A stretch of 64,000 nucleotides of DNA from assembly GCA_900539375.1 (NCBI GenBank), contig UQBY01000017.1, positions 13,621-77,620 on the forward strand. Reading direction: 5' to 3'. The DNA is from an uncultured Clostridium sp. GTDB lineage: Bacteria; Bacillota; Clostridia; Clostridiales; Clostridiaceae. The position numbers and the translations under genes were made by a program. Under the pieces are notes generated by a model. The model worked only from the letters and a program-made list of their open reading frames with translations, was not told the DNA's origin and ran no database searches. Below, in pieces: positions 23,745 to 32,919 of the stretch; positions within the stretch are counted from its first letter, which is position 1; each line of letters starts with the position of its first letter.

Positions 23745-24599
23745 ATGAATATAGGTTCTTTATTAAATTTATCTACTAAAATGCTTAATTCAAAAAATAT
23801 AGATACAGCAAGATTAGATTCTCAACTTATATTAGGAAAGGTATTAAATAAAGATAAAATTTATTTAATAGTAAATAGTAATGAAGAAGTAGAAGAAAAG
23901 GATAAAGAGGAATTTTTAAAACTTATAAATAAAAGAATGGAAAATATGCCTGTAAGATATATTTTAGGAGAAGTAGATTTTATGGGACTAGATTTTTATA
24001 TAGAAGAAGGGGTTCTTATTCCTAGAAGTGATACTGAGGTTTTAGTAGAGGAAGTCTTAAAAATTATAGATAAAGACAAAGAATTAAAAGTTTGTGATTT
24101 ATGTTCAGGAAGTGGGGCAATAGGAATTTCTCTTGCACATTATAGAAAAAATATAATGGTAGATTTAATTGACTTTTATGAAAAGCCAGAAAAGATTTCT
24201 AAAAAAAATATTGTTAGAAATAATTTAGAAAATAAAGTAAAATTCATAAAAAGTGATTTGCTTAAAGAGCCTATAAAAGAGCTAAAAAAATATGATATTA
24301 TTGTTTCTAACCCTCCATATATAAAAGAAGATGTAATAGATACTCTTATGAATGATGTAAAAAACTATGAGCCAAGAACTGCTTTAAGTGGAGGCCATAG
24401 TGGATTAATTTTTTATGAAAGAATAGTAGAAGAAAGCAAAAAAGCTTTAAAAGAAAATGGAATACTAGCTTTTGAAATAGGATATGATCAAGGTGTTTCT
24501 GTAAGTAATATTATGAAAAACAGTGGATACATAGATATAAACGTAGTGAAAGACTTGGCAGGATTAGACAGAGTAGTAATTGGAAGGTTTTCACCTTGA
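23745..24599 (+). CDS. prmC: release-factor glutamine methyltransferase
   Basis: 284 residues from ATG 23745 behind TTAGGAGG. PrmC methylates the Gln of the GGQ motif in RF1 and RF2 using SAM. Seen: N-terminal helical substrate domain, SAM-binding VCDLCSGSGAIGISLA (near residue 120), and the catalytic NPPY in IIVSNPPYIKED. Upstream of prfA, one of its two substrates; the other, prfB, is at 56 kb and the SAM synthetase metK at 47 kb. Confidence 0.97.
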   Translation: MNIGSLLNLSTKMLNSKNIDTARLDSQLILGKVLNKDKIYLIVNSNEEVEEKDKEEFLKLINKRMENMPVRYILGEVDFMGLDFYIEEGVLIPRSDTEVLVEEVLKIIDKDKELKVCDLCSGSGAIGISLAHYRKNIMVDLIDFYEKPEKISKKNIVRNNLENKVKFIKSDLLKEPIKELKKYDIIVSNPPYIKEDVIDTLMNDVKNYEPRTALSGGHSGLIFYERIVEESKKALKENGILAFEIGYDQGVSVSNIMKNSGYIDINVVKDLAGLDRVVIGRFSP

Positions 24600-24661
24600 T
24601 TAAATAGAAAACTATATGATATAATAATTAAATGTGAAAAAATAAATTACGGAGTGATAAC

Positions 24662-25744
24662 ATGTTATTAGATAAATTAGCATTTATAGAAAATAAATAT
24701 GATGAATTATCTGTAAAAATAAGCGATCCTTCTATAATGGCAAACCAAAATGAATGGAGAAAGCTATGTAAGGAACATGCTGAATTAGAAGTTATAGTTA
24801 ATGCATATAGAGAGTATAAGAAAGTTGTAGAAGATTTAGAAGCAGATAAAGAAATGCTTCATGAAGAAACAGATAAAGAAATGAAGGAAATGCTTCATGA
24901 AGAAATATCTGATTTAACTGAAAAAGAAAAAGAATTAGATAAGCAAATACAAATATTATTATTACCAAAAGACCCTAATGATGATAAGAATGTTTTTGTA
25001 GAAATAAGAGGTGGTGCAGGTGGTGAAGAAGCTGCTTTATTTGCATCAAATTTATTTAGAATGTATACAAGATATGCAGAAAACAACAGATGGTCAGTTG
25101 AAGTTATGAGCTTAAACGAAACTGATATTGGTGGAATAAAAGAAGTTGTATTTATGATAAAGGGTTCAGGAGCTTATTCAAAGCTTAAATATGAAAGTGG
25201 AGTTCATAGAGTACAAAGAGTTCCAGATACAGAATCAAGTGGAAGAATACATACATCCACAGCTACAGTAGCAGTTCTTCCAGAAGTAGATGATGTAGAT
25301 ATAGAAATAAATGAAAAGGACTTAAAAATAGATGTATTTAGAGCTTCTGGTAATGGAGGACAATGTGTTAATACTACAGATTCAGCTGTTAGAATGACTC
25401 ATATACCTACAGGATTAGTAGTTTCATGTCAAGATGAAAAATCACAGTTAAAAAATAAAGAAAAAGCTTTAAAAGTATTAAGAGCAAGACTTTATGAACA
25501 AGCAGAAGCTGAAAGAGCTGCTGGAATAGCTGAAGATAGAAAGAGCCAAGTTGGAACTGGGGATAGAAGTGAAAGAATAAGAACATATAACTATCCACAA
25601 GGAAGAGTTACTGATCATAGAATAGGATTAACTTTATATAAACTTGAATCTTTCTTAGATGGAGATTTAGACGAAGTTATAAATGCATTAATTACTGCAG
25701 ATCAAGCAGAAAAGATGAAGAACATGGGAAATATAGATATGTAA
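24662..25744 (+). CDS. prfA: peptide chain release factor 1
   Basis: 360 residues; ATG after ACGGAG. RF1 reads UAA and UAG. The GGQ motif is in SGNGGQCVNTTDSA (near residue 231), and the PxT recognition region precedes it. There is an in-frame short duplication in the N-terminal helix (MLHEETDKEMKEMLHEEI, residues about 65-82), a slightly expanded coiled coil. A strong terminator follows. Confidence 0.98.
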   Translation: MLLDKLAFIENKYDELSVKISDPSIMANQNEWRKLCKEHAELEVIVNAYREYKKVVEDLEADKEMLHEETDKEMKEMLHEEISDLTEKEKELDKQIQILLLPKDPNDDKNVFVEIRGGAGGEEAALFASNLFRMYTRYAENNRWSVEVMSLNETDIGGIKEVVFMIKGSGAYSKLKYESGVHRVQRVPDTESSGRIHTSTATVAVLPEVDDVDIEINEKDLKIDVFRASGNGGQCVNTTDSAVRMTHIPTGLVVSCQDEKSQLKNKEKALKVLRARLYEQAEAERAAGIAEDRKSQVGTGDRSERIRTYNYPQGRVTDHRIGLTLYKLESFLDGDLDEVINALITADQAEKMKNMGNIDM

Positions 25745-25753
25745 CATAAAAAT

Positions 25754-25788
25754 AGGCCTTGCATTAAAGAATGTAAGGCTTTTCTTTT
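25754..25788 (+). terminator. terminator of prfA
   Basis: AGGCCTTGCATT pairs with AATGTAAGGCT (G-U pair included), followed by TTTCTTTT. Confidence 0.85.
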
Positions 25789-25805
25789 AACTGGAGGGCT
25801 TATTA

Positions 25806-26393
25806 ATGGATATATATAAGGCTATAAAAGTGGAAAAAAAGTCTTTAAAGAGATTTTATAGGCTAATGATAATATTATTTATAGGATTGCCCCTTTCAGT
25901 ATATTTAACAGGAGTAAAATCAATATTTTACTTAGTTTATTTGTTAATAATAGAACTTTTGATTATTGCTGCAGTTATAAATAAGTTAAATTATTATTCA
26001 TTAAAATATAACTATAATGCAAATAAACTTAATATAACAAATGGATTGTTTGCTAATAATAGTTTAATTTTATGTGATAAAGTAGTTTTAGTTCATACAG
26101 AAAAAATGGAAAGTGATATGGAAATAATTATAATAAGTACTATGAGTTTTAGAAATAAAAGTTTAAGACCCATAGTAAAGGGCTTTTTAAAAAAATATCC
26201 TAAAGTACAGGAAGAACTTAAAAAAGTATCAAACTATGATAATCAGAAAAAATATTATTTTCAAATTATAAGAAAGGGAGGATTAAGTAAATATTTATTA
26301 TTAGATACTATATATAAAAATTGCGTTAAAGCTATTTATACAAATGATTGTATTGAAAATATAAAAATAGCAAGAGGACAGATTTTAGTATAA
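25806..26393 (+). CDS. membrane protein of unknown function, 195 residues
   Basis: ATG behind CTGGAGGG. After a basic N-terminus (KVEKKSLKRFYR) there are two adjacent transmembrane helices (about residues 20-38 and 42-62), then a cytoplasmic-looking domain of about 130 residues with strands such as LILCDKVVLVHTE and MEIIIISTMSF and a basic end. I do not recognise the family. It lies between prfA and the Sua5-type gene with a 15-base gap to the latter, so it is probably co-transcribed with t6A synthesis, though the position alone says little about its job. Confidence 0.7.
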   Translation: MDIYKAIKVEKKSLKRFYRLMIILFIGLPLSVYLTGVKSIFYLVYLLIIELLIIAAVINKLNYYSLKYNYNANKLNITNGLFANNSLILCDKVVLVHTEKMESDMEIIIISTMSFRNKSLRPIVKGFLKKYPKVQEELKKVSNYDNQKKYYFQIIRKGGLSKYLLLDTIYKNCVKAIYTNDCIENIKIARGQILV

Positions 26394-26408
26394 AAAGGAA
26401 GGATTATT

Positions 26409-27458
26409 TTGGAAACTGAAATAGAATTAATCAAAGATATTAATAAAGATAATTATCTTATAGAAAAAGCAGCAAAAGTGATAAAAGATGGAGGAATTGT
26501 GGCATTTCCTACAGAAACTGTTTATGGACTAGGAGCTAATGCATTAAATGAAGAGGCAGTAAAGAAAATATTTGAAGCTAAAGGAAGACCACAGGATAAT
26601 CCATTAATAATTCATGTTTCAAATAAAAATCTAGATAAATATGTTAAAGATATACCAGAATGTGCAAAAATAATGATGGAAAAGTTTTGGCCAGGACCAC
26701 TTACAATAATTTTAAATAAAAAGGATATAATTCCAAATGTAACAAGTGCAAATTTAGAAAGTGTAGGTGTAAGAATGCCAAGGGAGCCTATTGCATTAAA
26801 GTTAATAGAAATGTGTGGAGTACCAATAGCAGCACCTTCAGCTAATATAAGTGGAAGACCTAGTCCAACTGATGTGGAAAGATGTATAGAAGATTTAAAT
26901 GGAAGAGTAGATTTTATACTTGGAGGAAACAAGAGTAAAGTTGGAGTTGAATCAACTATTGTAGATTGTACTGTAAATCCTCCAGTTATTTTAAGACCAG
27001 GAGGAATTACTCTTGAAATGCTTAAAGAAATAGACCCTAAAATAGAGATAGATAAAGCTATATTATCAAAACCAACAGAAGATTTTAAACCAAAGGCTCC
27101 TGGAATGAAGTATAGACATTATGCTCCAAAGGCAAAGGTTAGAATAGTTTTAGGAGAAAATAAAAAAGTAGTTGAAAAAATCAATGAAATGATACACAAT
27201 TATATAGAAGAAGGTAAGCGTGTAGGGGTGCTTGCTTCAGAAGAAAATAATAAAAAATATATAAGTAAAGATGTAATAACATTAGGAAGTAGTAAAGATT
27301 TATCCATAGTAGCTCAAAATTTATTTGAAGCTTTAAGAAGTTTTGATGATAAGGGTGTGGATATAATTTTATCTGAGGCCTTTGAAGAAAAAGGCATTGG
27401 AATTGCTGTTATGAACAGATTAAAAAAAGCAGCAGGATATGATATAACTAACATTTAA
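26409..27458 (+). CDS. tsaC: threonylcarbamoyl-AMP synthase, Sua5 type
   Basis: 349 residues from TTG 26409 behind AAGGAAGG. It makes threonylcarbamoyl-AMP from Thr, bicarbonate and ATP for tRNA t6A37. Two domains: the YrdC/TsaC domain (about 10-210), with AFPTETVYGLGANA, KGRPQDNPLIIHV and PSANISGRPSPTD, and the C-terminal Sua5 domain (about 240-349) linked by APGMKYRHYAPKA. The two-domain length distinguishes it from the short TsaC. TsaD is encoded at the start of the window. B. subtilis ywlC lies in the same order ahead of rpiB. Confidence 0.97.
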   Translation: METEIELIKDINKDNYLIEKAAKVIKDGGIVAFPTETVYGLGANALNEEAVKKIFEAKGRPQDNPLIIHVSNKNLDKYVKDIPECAKIMMEKFWPGPLTIILNKKDIIPNVTSANLESVGVRMPREPIALKLIEMCGVPIAAPSANISGRPSPTDVERCIEDLNGRVDFILGGNKSKVGVESTIVDCTVNPPVILRPGGITLEMLKEIDPKIEIDKAILSKPTEDFKPKAPGMKYRHYAPKAKVRIVLGENKKVVEKINEMIHNYIEEGKRVGVLASEENNKKYISKDVITLGSSKDLSIVAQNLFEALRSFDDKGVDIILSEAFEEKGIGIAVMNRLKKAAGYDITNI

Positions 27459-27479
27459 ATTTTTGGAGGTTAAGTAATT

Positions 27480-27929
27480 ATGAAGATAGCATTAGGATGC
27501 GATCATGGTGGAATTAATTTAAAAAAGGAAATAGCTAAATACTTAGAAAGTGAAGGATATGAATTTAAAGATTTTGGAACATACACTACAGATTCTTGTG
27601 ATTATCCAGATTATGCTCTTCCAGTAGCAGAAGCTGTTGCAAATAAAGAATTCGATTTTGGAATACTAATTTGTGGAACAGGAATTGGAATTGGAATTGC
27701 TGCAAATAAAGTTCCAGGAATAAGAGCTGCATTATGTTCTGATACATTTAGTGCTCATGCAACAAGACAACATAATGATGCTAATATTTTAACAATGGGA
27801 GAAAGAGTAGTTGGTCCAGGTCTTGCTATAGATATAGTAAAAACATTTTTAAATTCTTCATTTGAAGGAGATAGACACATAAAAAGAATAAATAAAATTA
27901 CTGAAATTGAGAAAAAATATAATAAATAA
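27480..27929 (+). CDS. rpiB: ribose-5-phosphate isomerase B
   Basis: 149 residues; ATG after GGAGG. RpiB interconverts ribose-5-P and ribulose-5-P. Seen: IALGCDHGGINLKKEI with the phosphate-binding Asp-His, the active-site Cys in GILICGTGIGIGIAANKV, and RAALCSDTFSAHATRQHNDANIL. It could in principle be a LacAB-type isomerase, but length and context (next to upp, as in B. subtilis) favour RpiB. Confidence 0.95.
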   Translation: MKIALGCDHGGINLKKEIAKYLESEGYEFKDFGTYTTDSCDYPDYALPVAEAVANKEFDFGILICGTGIGIGIAANKVPGIRAALCSDTFSAHATRQHNDANILTMGERVVGPGLAIDIVKTFLNSSFEGDRHIKRINKITEIEKKYNK

Positions 27930-27951
27930 TAATCTTACGGAGGACATAAAA

Positions 27952-28587
27952 ATGGGAAAAATAGTAGAAATGAATCACCCATTAATTCTACATAAATTAT
28001 CTATAATAAGAAAAAAGGAAACTAGCACTAAGGATTTTAAACAATTAGTAAATGAAGTTGCTATGCTTATGGCTTATGAAGTAACAAAAGATTTTGAACT
28101 TGAAGATGTTGAAATAGAAACTCCAGTATGTAAAACAACTTGCAAAATGTTAAAAGGTAAAAAGACAGCAATAGTTCCTATATTAAGAGCAGGACTTGGA
28201 ATGGTAGATGGAATGCTTGAAATTATGCCATCAGCTAAAATTGGTCATATAGGGTTATATAGAGATGAAGAAACATTAAAACCAGTAGAATATTTTTGTA
28301 AGCTTCCTAAAGATATTGGAGAAAGAGAGATAATTGTAGTTGATCCAATGCTTGCAACAGGTGGCTCAGCTATTGATGCATTAAATATGCTTAAAGAAAA
28401 AGGAGCTAAAAAGCTTAAGTTTGCATGTCTTATTGCAGCACCAGAAGGAGTAGAAGCACTTAAAGCCGCTCATCCAGATGTAGATGTATATATAGGAAAT
28501 ATAGATGAAAAATTAAATGAAAATGGATATATAGTGCCAGGTCTTGGTGATGCTGGAGATAGATTATTTGGAACATTTGAAGAATAG
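27952..28587 (+). CDS. upp: uracil phosphoribosyltransferase
   Basis: 211 residues from ATG 27952 behind CGGAGG; an in-frame start at 27907 inside rpiB is rejected. It salvages uracil to UMP with PRPP. Seen: VPILRAGLGMVDGML, the PRPP loop VVDPMLATGGSAIDAL, and the uracil-binding C-terminus YIVPGLGDAGDRLFGT. 22 bases from rpiB, probably one transcript. Confidence 0.98.
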   Translation: MGKIVEMNHPLILHKLSIIRKKETSTKDFKQLVNEVAMLMAYEVTKDFELEDVEIETPVCKTTCKMLKGKKTAIVPILRAGLGMVDGMLEIMPSAKIGHIGLYRDEETLKPVEYFCKLPKDIGEREIIVVDPMLATGGSAIDALNMLKEKGAKKLKFACLIAAPEGVEALKAAHPDVDVYIGNIDEKLNENGYIVPGLGDAGDRLFGTFEE

Positions 28588-28593
28588 TTATAA

Positions 28594-28634
28594 AGAAAAA
28601 AGTCAGAAATTTAATTTCTGGCTTTTTTCTTTTA
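28594..28634 (+). terminator. terminator of upp
   Basis: AAAAAAGTCAGAAAT pairs with ATTTCTGGCTTTTTT with a 3-base loop, then CTTTT. Confidence 0.88.
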
Positions 28635-28640
28635 AAAATA

Positions 28641-28669
28641 TTGGAGATAGTACAAGATAAGTATATAAT
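28641..28669 (+). promoter_or_regulatory. sigma-A promoter for the dCMP deaminase/epimerase pair
   Basis: TTGGAG (28641-28646), 17 bases, TATAAT (28664-28669), 34 bases before the start codon of the deaminase gene. Confidence 0.55.
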
Positions 28670-28703
28670 ATATTTAATCTTGTAATTTTTTTTGGAGGAA
28701 GTT

Positions 28704-29198
28704 ATGAATAGAAGAGATAAAGATAATTACTATTTAGATATTGCAGAAACAGTATCAGAAAGAGGGACCTGTATAAGAAGAAATTATGGTTCAATAATAG
28801 TAAAAAATGATGAAATTATATCTACTGGATATACAGGAGCACCAAGAGGAAGACAAAATTGTATTGATAGAAAAGTTTGTATAAGAGAAGAATTAAAGGT
28901 GGCAAGGGGAACTCATTATGAGTTATGCAGAAGTGTACATAGTGAAGCAAATGCAATAATAAGTGCATCAAGAAGAGATATGATAGGTGCAACTTTATAC
29001 TTAGTTGGAAAAGATGCAAAGACAAAAGAATATATTCAAAATGCTAATTCTTGTTCAATGTGCAAAAGAATGATAATAAATTCAGGAATAGAAAAGGTTG
29101 TTATAAGAGATAGTAAAAATGAGTATAGAACAATATATGTAAAAAGCTGGATTGAAGAGGATGATTCTATAATGATGGTAAAAGAATTAGGATATTAA
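28704..29198 (+). CDS. comEB: deoxycytidylate deaminase-like protein (ComEB family)
   Basis: 164 residues from ATG 28704 behind TTTGGAGG. It converts dCMP to dUMP. The zinc and proton-shuttle motifs are present: HSEANAI (His and catalytic Glu) and CSMCKR. Further conserved: RGTCIRRNYGSIIVKNDEIISTGYTGAPRG and CIREEL. ComEB in B. subtilis is named for its place in the comE operon, although it is not needed for DNA uptake. Here it precedes the epimerase gene with a 16-base gap. Confidence 0.92.
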   Translation: MNRRDKDNYYLDIAETVSERGTCIRRNYGSIIVKNDEIISTGYTGAPRGRQNCIDRKVCIREELKVARGTHYELCRSVHSEANAIISASRRDMIGATLYLVGKDAKTKEYIQNANSCSMCKRMIINSGIEKVVIRDSKNEYRTIYVKSWIEEDDSIMMVKELGY

Positions 29199-29214
29199 GC
29201 AAGGAGGAAAAACT

Positions 29215-30360
29215 TTGAAGAAAATTATAACTATATTTGGAACAAGACCAGAGGCTATAAAAATGGCTCCATTAGTGAAGGAATTAGAAAAAAGAGAAGG
29301 AATTGAATCAAAAATATGTGTAACTGCACAACATAGAGAAATGTTAGACCAGGTTTTAGAGTTATTTGATATAAAGCCTGATTTTGATTTAAATATTATG
29401 AAAACAAAGCAAAGCTTAACTGGAATTACAAATAGAATTTTAGAAGGACTTGAAACTATTTTTAAAGAAGAAAAACCAGATATGATATTAGTCCATGGAG
29501 ATACAACTACTACATTTTCAAGTGCTTTAGCAGCATACTATCAACAAATTAAAGTAGGCCATGTAGAAGCTGGATTAAGAACTTTTAATAAATATTTTCC
29601 TTTTCCAGAAGAAATGAATAGAAAGCTTACAGGAGCAATTTCAGACCTTCATTTTTCACCTACAAAGGGAGCAAAAAATAATTTGCTTAGAGAGGGAATA
29701 GATGAAAAGAGCATTTATATAACTGGAAATACTGTAATAGATGCAATGCTTCATACAGTTGAAGATAATTATGTTTTTGAAAATGAAGAACTAAATAAAA
29801 TAGATTTTAAAAATAAAAAAGTAATAATGATAACAGCCCATAGAAGAGAAAATTGGGGAGAAGGAATATCTAATATATGTGAAGCTTTAAATGAAATAGT
29901 AGATAAAAACAAAGATGTAGAACTTGTATATTTAGTTCACTTAAATCCAATTGTTAAAGACATGGTTTATGAAAAATTAGGTGGAAAAGAGAGAATACAT
30001 TTATTAAATCCATTAGATACAAAGGAAACTCATAATTTAATGAATAAATGTTTTATGGTAATGACAGATTCAGGTGGATTACAAGAAGAAGCACCTCATT
30101 TAGGAAAACCAGTATTAGTATTAAGAGATGTTACTGAAAGACCAGAAGCAGTTGAATATGGAACTGTAAAATTAGTTGGAACAGATAAGGAAAAAATAAT
30201 AAGAGAAGGAAATGAATTAATAAATAATAAAGAAGCATATGAAAAAATGAGCAAAGCAGTAAATCCATATGGAGATGGAAAGGCATCTGAAAGAATATGT
30301 GATGCTATAATGAAATATTTTAACCTAAGTAAAAAGGATGTTGAAGAATTTAACAGATAA
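29215..30360 (+). CDS. wecB: UDP-N-acetylglucosamine 2-epimerase (non-hydrolysing)
   Basis: 381 residues from TTG 29215 behind AAGGAGG. It interconverts UDP-GlcNAc and UDP-ManNAc for teichoic acid linkage units or other glycopolymers (MnaA in B. subtilis). GT-B fold. Seen: IFGTRPEAIKMAPLV, VHGDTTTTFSSALAA, HVEAGLRTFNKYFPFPEEMNR, TAHRRENWGEG and TDSGGLQEEAPHLGKPVLVLRDVTERPE. B. subtilis mnaA also lies just upstream of the atp operon; here thiolase and a CapA-like gene intervene. Confidence 0.97.
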   Translation: MKKIITIFGTRPEAIKMAPLVKELEKREGIESKICVTAQHREMLDQVLELFDIKPDFDLNIMKTKQSLTGITNRILEGLETIFKEEKPDMILVHGDTTTTFSSALAAYYQQIKVGHVEAGLRTFNKYFPFPEEMNRKLTGAISDLHFSPTKGAKNNLLREGIDEKSIYITGNTVIDAMLHTVEDNYVFENEELNKIDFKNKKVIMITAHRRENWGEGISNICEALNEIVDKNKDVELVYLVHLNPIVKDMVYEKLGGKERIHLLNPLDTKETHNLMNKCFMVMTDSGGLQEEAPHLGKPVLVLRDVTERPEAVEYGTVKLVGTDKEKIIREGNELINNKEAYEKMSKAVNPYGDGKASERICDAIMKYFNLSKKDVEEFNR

Positions 30361-30386
30361 CTTTAGGTTCTTTTTGACAAAATCTA

Positions 30387-30414
30387 TTGAAAAAAACTAT
30401 ATAAATGATATAAT
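30387..30414 (+). promoter_or_regulatory. probable sigma-A promoter of the thiolase gene
   Basis: TTGAAA (30387-30392), 16 bases, TATAAT (30409-30414). An overlapping alternative uses TTGACA at 30374 with TATATA at 30398 (18 bases). Confidence 0.55.
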
Positions 30415-30482
30415 AAAAATATGTTAATAATTTAACGAACAAAAATCATAAATATATGTGAATATTTAGGAGGTATTTTATA

Positions 30483-31664
30483 ATGAGAGAAGTAGTTATT
30501 GCAAGTGCAGCTAGAACAGCACTAGGTTCTTTTGGTGGATCACTTAAGGATGTTCCAGCAACAGAATTAGGAGCAATAGTAATTAAGGAAGCTATAAAGA
30601 GAGCTGGAATTAAAGGTGAACAAGTTGAAGAAGTAGTAATGGGAAATGTTATTCAAGCAGGACTTGGACAAAACCCAGCTAGACAAGCAACTTTAAAGGC
30701 TGGTCTACCAAATGAAGTTCCAGCAATGACAATAAATAAAGTTTGTGGTTCTGGTTTAAGATGTGTAGCTTTAGCAGCTCAAATGATAAAAGCAGGAGAT
30801 GCTGATATAGTAGTAGCTGGTGGTATGGAAAACATGTCAGCTGCACCATATGTATTAGATAAAGCTAGATGGGGACAAAGAATGGGAGATGGAAAGCTAG
30901 TAGACGCTATGATAAAAGATGGTCTATGGGATGCTTTCAACAACTACCACATGGGTGTTACAGCTGAAAACATAGCTAAAGAATGGAATTTATCAAGAGA
31001 AGAACAAGATGCTTTTGCAGCAGCTTCTCAACAAAAAGCAGAAGCAGCTATAAAGGCTGAAAAGTTCAAAGATGAAATAGTTCCTGTAGTTATACCTCAA
31101 AGAAAGGGAGAACCAAAGGTATTTGATACTGATGAATTCCCAAGATTTGGAACAACTACTGAAACATTAGCAAAATTAAGACCAGCATTTATAAAAGATG
31201 GTACAGTTACAGCTGGTAATGCTTCAGGAATCAATGATGGAGCAGCAGCATTTGTTGTTATGAGTGCTGAAAAAGCAGAAGAATTAGGAATTAAGCCAAT
31301 GGCTAAGATAGTTTCTTATGGTTCTAAGGGATTAGATCCAGCAATAATGGGATATGGACCATTTCATGCAACTAAGAAAGCTTTAGAAATAGCTGGATTA
31401 ACAGTTGATGATTTAGACCTTATTGAAGCAAACGAAGCATTTGCAGCTCAAAGCTTAGCAGTTGCTAAAGACCTTAAGTTTGATATGTCAAAGGTTAATG
31501 TTAACGGAGGAGCTATAGCACTTGGACATCCAGTTGGAGCTTCAGGAGCTAGAATTCTTACAACATTACTTTATGAAATGGAAAAGAGAGATGCTAAGAA
31601 AGGTCTTGCTACTTTATGTATAGGTGGCGGAATGGGAACTGCTCTTATAGTTGAAAGAGCTTAG
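30483..31664 (+). CDS. thlA: acetyl-CoA C-acetyltransferase (thiolase)
   Basis: 393 residues; ATG after TAGGAGG. It condenses two acetyl-CoA to acetoacetyl-CoA, the first step of clostridial butyrate/butanol formation. Active-site Cys in NKVCGSGLRCVALA (near residue 88), His in LIEANEAFAAQS and GHPVGASGAR, and the second Cys in LCIGGGMGTALIVE. Monocistronic with its own promoter and a strong terminator. Codon use is enriched in GCT/GCA/GGT/GGA relative to neighbours, as expected of a highly expressed gene. Confidence 0.97.
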   Translation: MREVVIASAARTALGSFGGSLKDVPATELGAIVIKEAIKRAGIKGEQVEEVVMGNVIQAGLGQNPARQATLKAGLPNEVPAMTINKVCGSGLRCVALAAQMIKAGDADIVVAGGMENMSAAPYVLDKARWGQRMGDGKLVDAMIKDGLWDAFNNYHMGVTAENIAKEWNLSREEQDAFAAASQQKAEAAIKAEKFKDEIVPVVIPQRKGEPKVFDTDEFPRFGTTTETLAKLRPAFIKDGTVTAGNASGINDGAAAFVVMSAEKAEELGIKPMAKIVSYGSKGLDPAIMGYGPFHATKKALEIAGLTVDDLDLIEANEAFAAQSLAVAKDLKFDMSKVNVNGGAIALGHPVGASGARILTTLLYEMEKRDAKKGLATLCIGGGMGTALIVERA

Positions 31665-31672
31665 TTTTAAGC

Positions 31673-31708
31673 AAAAAAAGAGGAGCTAATTTAGCTCCTC
31701 TTTTTTTA
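31673..31708 (+). terminator. terminator of thlA
   Basis: AAAAAAAGAGGAGCTAA and TTAGCTCCTCTTTTTTT form a perfect stem with a T run. Confidence 0.95.
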
Positions 31709-31761
31709 TAATAATTTTAGCAAGTAAATTTTTTATAAAAAATATTTGGAGAGTTTGTTTA

Positions 31762-32919
31762 ATGAAAAATAATAGAATGTCTAGAAGAAAAAAGATTATA
31801 AGAAGACGAAGGATAACAGTAGGAATAATAGGAGGATTTTTATTATTATCTATAGGTTTTACAAGCTATAAAATTTTAAATAAAAGTAGTACAAAAAACA
31901 ATGTATCAAAAGAGGATAATAACAAAATAGAAAACGTTAACACAAAAACACCAGAAGTAGAAAAGAAGGAAATATTAATAACTTCTGCTGGAGATTGTAC
32001 ATTAGGAACTGATACTAGTTTTGGTTATGAAGGAAGCTTTCAATATGAATTAGACATTTATAATAATGATTATTCTCATATTATGAGTAATGTAAGAAGT
32101 ATATTTGAAAATGATGATTATACAATAGTTAATCTTGAGACAACATTTACTGAAAGTAATATTAAAGCTTACAAAGGAGAAGGTATTGTATATAATTTTA
32201 AAGGACCAAAAGAATATGTAAATATACTTACATCATCATCTATAGAAGGAGTAACAGTTTCTAATAATCATATTTATGATTATGGAGAAGAAGGATTTAG
32301 AGATACTATTGATACATTAAGAGAAAATAATTTAGATTATTGTGGAGAAGGCTATAAAATATTAAAAGAAATAAAAGGAATAAAGATAGGATTTTTAGGT
32401 TATCAAGGCTGGATAGATTCAGAAGAATTAAGAAATACTATAAAAGAAGATATTAAGCAATTAAGAGATAATGGAGCTAAAATAATAATTCCATATTTTC
32501 ATTGGGGAGAAGAAAAAGCATTTAAACCAAATGAAACACAAATGAATTTAGCAAGATATTCAATAGATAGTGGAGCAGATATGGTTTTAGGTTCTCATTC
32601 TCATGTTATTGGAACATTAGAAAATTATAAAGGAAAATTAATAGCTTATAGCTTAGGAAATTTTAGCTTTGGAGGAAATTTTAATCCTTTTGACAAAAGA
32701 ACATTTATTTTACAGTCAAAATTCGACTTTGAAAATGAATCAGTTGTTAAAATTCAACATAAAATAATACCTACATTAATTTCTTCAGTAGAGTATAAAA
32801 ATGATTATGTTCCAACCCCAGTAGAAGGAAATATAAAGGAAGAGATAATAAGTACTTTAAATGAGTTATCTCCTACTATGAAAGGTATTATAACTAATGA
32901 TTTTTTTAGCCTAGAATAG
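31762..32919 (+). CDS. CapA-family (PGA_cap) putative metallophosphatase, membrane anchored
   Basis: 385 residues; ATG after TTGGAG. A very basic N-terminus (NRMSRRKKIIRRRR) precedes one transmembrane helix (about residues 19-38), a Lys/Asn-rich linker and an extracellular PGA_cap domain (about 70-385). Metal-site motifs: TSAGDCTLG, VNLETTFTE, VSNNHIYDYGEEGF, IIPYFHWGEE, LGSHSHVIG and YSLGNFSF, the calcineurin-like phosphoesterase pattern. The family includes CapA/PgsA for poly-gamma-glutamate capsule and many proteins of unknown role. No capB or capC genes are nearby, so polyglutamate synthesis is not supported. Confidence 0.87.
   Translation: MKNNRMSRRKKIIRRRRITVGIIGGFLLLSIGFTSYKILNKSSTKNNVSKEDNNKIENVNTKTPEVEKKEILITSAGDCTLGTDTSFGYEGSFQYELDIYNNDYSHIMSNVRSIFENDDYTIVNLETTFTESNIKAYKGEGIVYNFKGPKEYVNILTSSSIEGVTVSNNHIYDYGEEGFRDTIDTLRENNLDYCGEGYKILKEIKGIKIGFLGYQGWIDSEELRNTIKEDIKQLRDNGAKIIIPYFHWGEEKAFKPNETQMNLARYSIDSGADMVLGSHSHVIGTLENYKGKLIAYSLGNFSFGGNFNPFDKRTFILQSKFDFENESVVKIQHKIIPTLISSVEYKNDYVPTPVEGNIKEEIISTLNELSPTMKGIITNDFFSLE

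Noticed and set aside
31762..32919. Poly-gamma-glutamate capsule locus
   Set aside because: Only a CapA-type phosphatase domain is present; capB, capC and capD-like genes are absent nearby.
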